A stretch of DNA of 64,000 bases from Olsenella sp. An270 (GTDB lineage Bacteria; Actinomycetota; Coriobacteriia; Coriobacteriales; Atopobiaceae), in assembly GCF_002159735.1 (NCBI RefSeq), contig NZ_NFJF01000004.1, positions 1-64,000 on the forward strand, read 5' to 3'. Both the position numbers and the translations under genes were made by a program. Of the stretch, positions 60,996 through 64,000 are shown piece by piece. The notes beneath the pieces are model-generated. The model worked only from the letters and a program-made list of their open reading frames with translations. It was not told the DNA's origin and did not search any database. Positions within the stretch are counted from its first letter, which is position 1. The number at the start of each line of letters is the position of its first letter.

Positions 60996-61940
60996 ATGGG
61001 TCTCGTCTACCACTACACCTCTCCTGAGGCAGTGCTGAGTATCTTGCGGAACAAAGCGCTCTGGTTCTCCGACTGCGAGTTTATGAATGATCCCGAGGAG
61101 ATTGCGTACTGTCACCGTCTCTACGATGAGGCGTGGGCGGAGGTGTGCCTTGAGGCGGGCATTCCGGAAGAGCAGGTTAATCGAAAAATAACGAGTCAGG
61201 CGAACCCCTATGAGTGCGAGTCTCCAATTAGCGAGGAGCTCACCTTTAGTGTGCCCGCCCGGTATTACTCGTTCAGCACTTGTGCTGAAGCGGATAACCT
61301 AGCCATGTGGTCTTGCTATGCGTGCAGAAACGGCGAGACGGGCTATGCGCTGGGCTTTGACGCGGAGTTACTTACTCAGGAGCTCCAGGACCTAGCCTCA
61401 TCTTTCTTGGAATCAGAGGTCTATTTCGACAGCCGTTCGGGTTGGGTTTGTTATGCCGAGAATGATCAAGGTGAGCAAATCAAGCGCCTTATTTTGAATC
61501 ATCTTGTAGAGCGTAGCGTCATTTGCGAGCGTCGTTCAAGCTTGCTCGATCGCGTAATTGCGGGAGAGGTCGCGCGGGGTGACCACTGGGAACAAATCAG
61601 CGCGTTGGCCCCGTTTATCAAGCGTCCCGAGTTCTCATATGAGCGGGAGTATCGCTTCGTGATTCGTCTTTGCCAGCTCCCCATAGATGGCCTGGAAGGT
61701 TGTGGGGATGACTCGAAGGCAGAAGTAAGGCAAGGCTGGCGGCTGAGTTCGTCCGGAACACTCGTCCCGTACTACGAGCTTTCGCTCGGGCGGGCTTTCT
61801 CGGATGTGCTGAAAGAGGTCCAAGTAATGCACTTGGGAGAGTCGGGCATCGCAGTAAGCGGTATGAGGAGGTTGCTTGACAGTTTTGGCTACCAGCACGT
61901 TTTGGTCAGGGAGGCGGACGTTCGGCTAAGAAAGTCTTAG
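60996..61940 (+). CDS. DUF2971 domain protein
   Basis: This 314-residue protein begins GLVYHYTSPEAVLSILRNKALWFSDCEFMNDPEE, the DUF2971 signature (YHYT...LW.S....MNDP). It continues with YYSFSTCAEADNLAMWSCYACRNGETGYALGF, the central family block, and KRPEFSYEREYRFVIRL, also typical. DUF2971 proteins are usually found in defence or mobile regions; the biochemical role is not known. Codon use is clearly less GC-rich than upstream genes, which supports recent transfer. GGGAGC precedes the ATG. Confidence 0.85.
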   Translation: MGLVYHYTSPEAVLSILRNKALWFSDCEFMNDPEEIAYCHRLYDEAWAEVCLEAGIPEEQVNRKITSQANPYECESPISEELTFSVPARYYSFSTCAEADNLAMWSCYACRNGETGYALGFDAELLTQELQDLASSFLESEVYFDSRSGWVCYAENDQGEQIKRLILNHLVERSVICERRSSLLDRVIAGEVARGDHWEQISALAPFIKRPEFSYEREYRFVIRLCQLPIDGLEGCGDDSKAEVRQGWRLSSSGTLVPYYELSLGRAFSDVLKEVQVMHLGESGIAVSGMRRLLDSFGYQHVLVREADVRLRKS

Positions 61941-61962
61941 CGCAGGATTGATGGGAGTGAGT

Positions 61963-63318
61963 ATGGGCTGGTTCTGGGGATTAGGTCAAAGGGCGGCGAA
62001 ACCGATGCCAAAGAAGGCGACCTCTGACAGCAGGCCGGAGCTTCGGCTGACGGTCCGTTTTGAGGAGGGCGATGAGGGTGAGTTTTTGATTCCAGCTTGT
62101 GGGGGCAGCTGTGGTGGCGTCCCTTTTCGATGGAATATCGACTGGGGCGATGGAGCCAGAGGATGTGCATCGGGAGTTTCGTCGGCCTGGGGAGGAGACG
62201 TCTCCTCAGGTGACCTTGTTCATAGCTATGCTGTTCCAGGAACTTATGAAATTGCTCTTTCCCCTATCGAACAGGTCGGCGAGACTGCTGGAGATGCTCC
62301 GGGCTGGCTGCAGGCGTTTGGGTATCCCGACGGAGGGTTGCTTCGGGTGGGGGAAATGGGGCTTCGTCCTCCGCAGGGAGTAGATAAGCTCATTGAGGTC
62401 GACGGTATTCTGGATGATCGCGCGATTAATATTGAGCTTGAGGGTGCTTGCGCCAGCATGTTTACTAACTGCAAGAATATTACGATGGGGCCGAGCTTTA
62501 CCATTTCAAGCCACAAAGAGCGGGCGGGAGACTTCTTCTGCTTCAAAATGTTCGCATGGGATAACGGTCCAACGTTCGCTATGGGAGAATCGTTTCAGCT
62601 TCCTCGGAACCTTCGTACTGTCGGAAAAGCGTTTTGTTGCAAGATGTTTATGTGCTGCAACGCCCCTTCGTTTTCTATGAACGATGTGTTCACCATTCCT
62701 CAAAACATTACTTCCGCAGGGAGCTCCTTTTGCCAGGAAATGTTTGAAGAGCATGGTCTAGGTTTAACCATGGGCAAAGCGTTCAACCTTCCACAAGGTT
62801 TGGTAACAGTGGAGGACAACTTTTGCGCGGACATGTTTTTGACTTCCGGTGGAGATGGGTATCGCTTCGAAATGAACGAAATTTTTAATCTCCCACAACA
62901 CATCTCCGGTTATGTCGGAAACGGCTTCTGTAGCGGAATGTTTTCGTGGAATCGAGGCCCAAATTTCTCAATGAATAATAAATTCAATATTCCGACTGGA
63001 ATTACAAGTGCAGGAGATGAGTTTTGTTGCAAGATGTTTGCGGGCTGCTCAGGTGCTCGCTTCTCTATGAACGATATCTTCAATTTGCCAGAGAACTTTA
63101 CGTGGGCAGGAGAAAGCTGCTGTGCCTGGATGTTTAAACAATGCAACGGGAAGAGGTTCAAGTTAAACGAGAAGTTTGATTATCCCGTCGGGCTCACCGG
63201 CTCTAGACTTCTTGCATACGAGATGTTCAGCGAGTGCCGTTGGGATGCCTTGAACTTGAACATACAGGATATCGTAAGCCGTAATCCTCACCTTCAAATA
63301 TGGCGACAGCCCATTTGA
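61963..63318 (+). CDS. Cys-rich repeat protein with an N-terminal PKD-like domain
   Basis: The protein has 451 residues. Residues 15-110 contain RWNIDWGDGARG and LVHSYAVPGTYEIAL, a PKD/immunoglobulin-like pattern. From about 150 to 425 there are seven or so repeats of about 35-40 residues with the pattern FCxxMF...CxGPxFSMNxxFNLPxNITSAGxx (examples FCCKMFAGCSGARFSMN and FCSGMFSWNRGPNFSMN). The MF-C-x and F-P-x rhythm recalls BspA/DUF285-type surface repeats but with added cysteines. No signal peptide is visible, so surface display is doubtful. GGGAG precedes the ATG at 61963; the ATG at 61951 and the TTG at 61948 are alternatives. Confidence 0.7.
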   Translation: MGWFWGLGQRAAKPMPKKATSDSRPELRLTVRFEEGDEGEFLIPACGGSCGGVPFRWNIDWGDGARGCASGVSSAWGGDVSSGDLVHSYAVPGTYEIALSPIEQVGETAGDAPGWLQAFGYPDGGLLRVGEMGLRPPQGVDKLIEVDGILDDRAINIELEGACASMFTNCKNITMGPSFTISSHKERAGDFFCFKMFAWDNGPTFAMGESFQLPRNLRTVGKAFCCKMFMCCNAPSFSMNDVFTIPQNITSAGSSFCQEMFEEHGLGLTMGKAFNLPQGLVTVEDNFCADMFLTSGGDGYRFEMNEIFNLPQHISGYVGNGFCSGMFSWNRGPNFSMNNKFNIPTGITSAGDEFCCKMFAGCSGARFSMNDIFNLPENFTWAGESCCAWMFKQCNGKRFKLNEKFDYPVGLTGSRLLAYEMFSECRWDALNLNIQDIVSRNPHLQIWRQPI

Positions 63319-63377
63319 TTGATTCACTTGCTTGTAAGGATGCCCCTTCGGATTACGACAACAGGAAGGACGGCAAG

Positions 63378-64000
63378 ATGAATGAGCCATCTAAGGTTTT
63401 GTTGGGCAGCGCGTATAAGATGGAGCCGGGCTACGATGAGTGCGCGAGGTATCTCCTAAGGCCATTATGTGGGGGAATCGGCGTGTTGTCAGGAATGGCA
63501 GAGTTCTATGACTATCACGCAGGGGACTATCCATCGCCTCAGAACGCTTTCTGTGAGTCGCCTTCCAGCGCGGTGTATGGTCCGTTCCTGGGAGATTTCC
63601 TTGCCATGATGGACTACGTGGACGAGGACGTTCGCTTTTTCTGCATGACCGACCGATCCAGGATGCGGGAGTATGTCAACAGCTACCTTGAGGACCTTCT
63701 GCGGGGTGTCTACGTTGACGAGATCTGGCAGATGATAGGTGCCCACTTGGCGCGGCACACCTGCTCGGAGTCGGGATATAGGCAGAATATCGTGGTCGGA
63801 ACGCCGTACTTCAACGATTTGTTCTACTCGACAAGCTGGAAAGCGGCCCAGGCGCTGTTCTCTCCGGACGCTATTTCCAGCCTGCAATCATCGTTCAAGT
63901 TCATTCGTGGTTACAATCCAGTGGTCCCGGCTCACAAGGCCTTCGTGTTTTACTTCGACGGCGGTCAGAATCTACGGTTCTTCTTTGATGCCCGAGACGG
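63378..64000 (+). CDS. Unknown protein, truncated by the window end
   Basis: An open frame runs from the ATG at 63378 to the end of the window with no stop (207 codons). GGAAGGA lies 8-14 bases upstream. The protein starts MNEPSKVLLGSAYKMEPG and is rich in aromatic residues (AEFYDYHAGDYPSP; FFCMTDRSRMREYVNSYLED; FYSTSWKAAQALFSPDA). No membrane helix or known motif is recognised. It follows the repeat protein by 59 bases in the same low-GC island and is probably cotranscribed with it. Confidence 0.65.
   Translation, partial: MNEPSKVLLGSAYKMEPGYDECARYLLRPLCGGIGVLSGMAEFYDYHAGDYPSPQNAFCESPSSAVYGPFLGDFLAMMDYVDEDVRFFCMTDRSRMREYVNSYLEDLLRGVYVDEIWQMIGAHLARHTCSESGYRQNIVVGTPYFNDLFYSTSWKAAQALFSPDAISSLQSSFKFIRGYNPVVPAHKAFVFYFDGGQNLRFFFDARD

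Overview
The window is about 64 kb of high-GC bacterial chromosome (well above 60% G+C over most of its length) with short intergenic gaps. Gene content and gene order point to the class Coriobacteriia, most likely an Atopobiaceae-type anaerobe (Olsenella-like). The supporting features are the dnaX-ybaB-recR block, a complete bacterial glycogen locus including the inactive-type subunit GlgD, rubrerythrin, a mannose-type PTS, Veg, DisA, an MEP isoprenoid pathway and many GTG/TTG starts. The genus is an inference from these features.

Layout. 1-2,300: end of dnaX, ybaB, recR and a membrane protein. 2,353-5,300: tRNA-Asp, a HAD phosphatase, an Rrf2 regulator, a cluster-less adenine-glycosylase-like protein and rubrerythrin. 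5,541-17,366: glgB, glgP, glgC, glgD, glgA and a fused GH13-GH77 enzyme, which together make, branch and degrade glycogen. 17,400-22,800: orphan gene A between two repeat arrays, then mfd and a 31-bp-period repeat array. 22,831-23,533: a DUF4160/DUF2442 pair. 23,554-30,102: a YitT-type membrane protein and a HutC/UTRA-type GntR regulator, divergent from a SIS-EIIA-EIIB-EIIC-EIID-HAD operon for an amino-sugar or Amadori-type substrate. 30,100-33,100: a second 31-bp array, mazG, an FtsB/DivIC protein and ppx. 33,095-40,200: tRNAs Leu, Glu and Val, a zinc-ribbon membrane protein, two tandem repeat-type proteins, an iron alcohol dehydrogenase, murE and a degenerate murE paralog. 40,251-44,163: rph, an inverted array, rdgB, nagB, veg, ispE and tRNA-Pro. 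44,200-54,100: orphan genes B and C inside their own repeats, with glycerate kinase, a Cof phosphatase, a spermidine-synthase-like protein, a TatA-zinc-ribbon protein, greA and a lysS-HD fusion between them. 54,191-60,829: clpC, disA, ispD, ispF, cysS. 60,900-64,000: a lower-GC accessory island with a DUF2971 protein, a Cys-rich repeat protein and a truncated unknown gene.

The most unusual signal is a set of three divergent paralogs (A 17,566-18,660; B 44,354-45,532; C 52,809-53,921). All three keep the spacing of a PD-(D/E)XK nuclease-like C-terminal half, and each sits inside its own private family of short repeats. Related repeat arrays with no gene inside occur at four other intergenic sites, and unit spacing in most of them is close to 31 or 41 bp, a difference of one helical turn. 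Separately, an 11-mer, SCGAGAAGRAC, recurs between genes with a consistent polarity: forward before starts (often just after a -10 box), and reverse-complemented just after stop codons. Both patterns were found by reading only; no search or statistics could be run.
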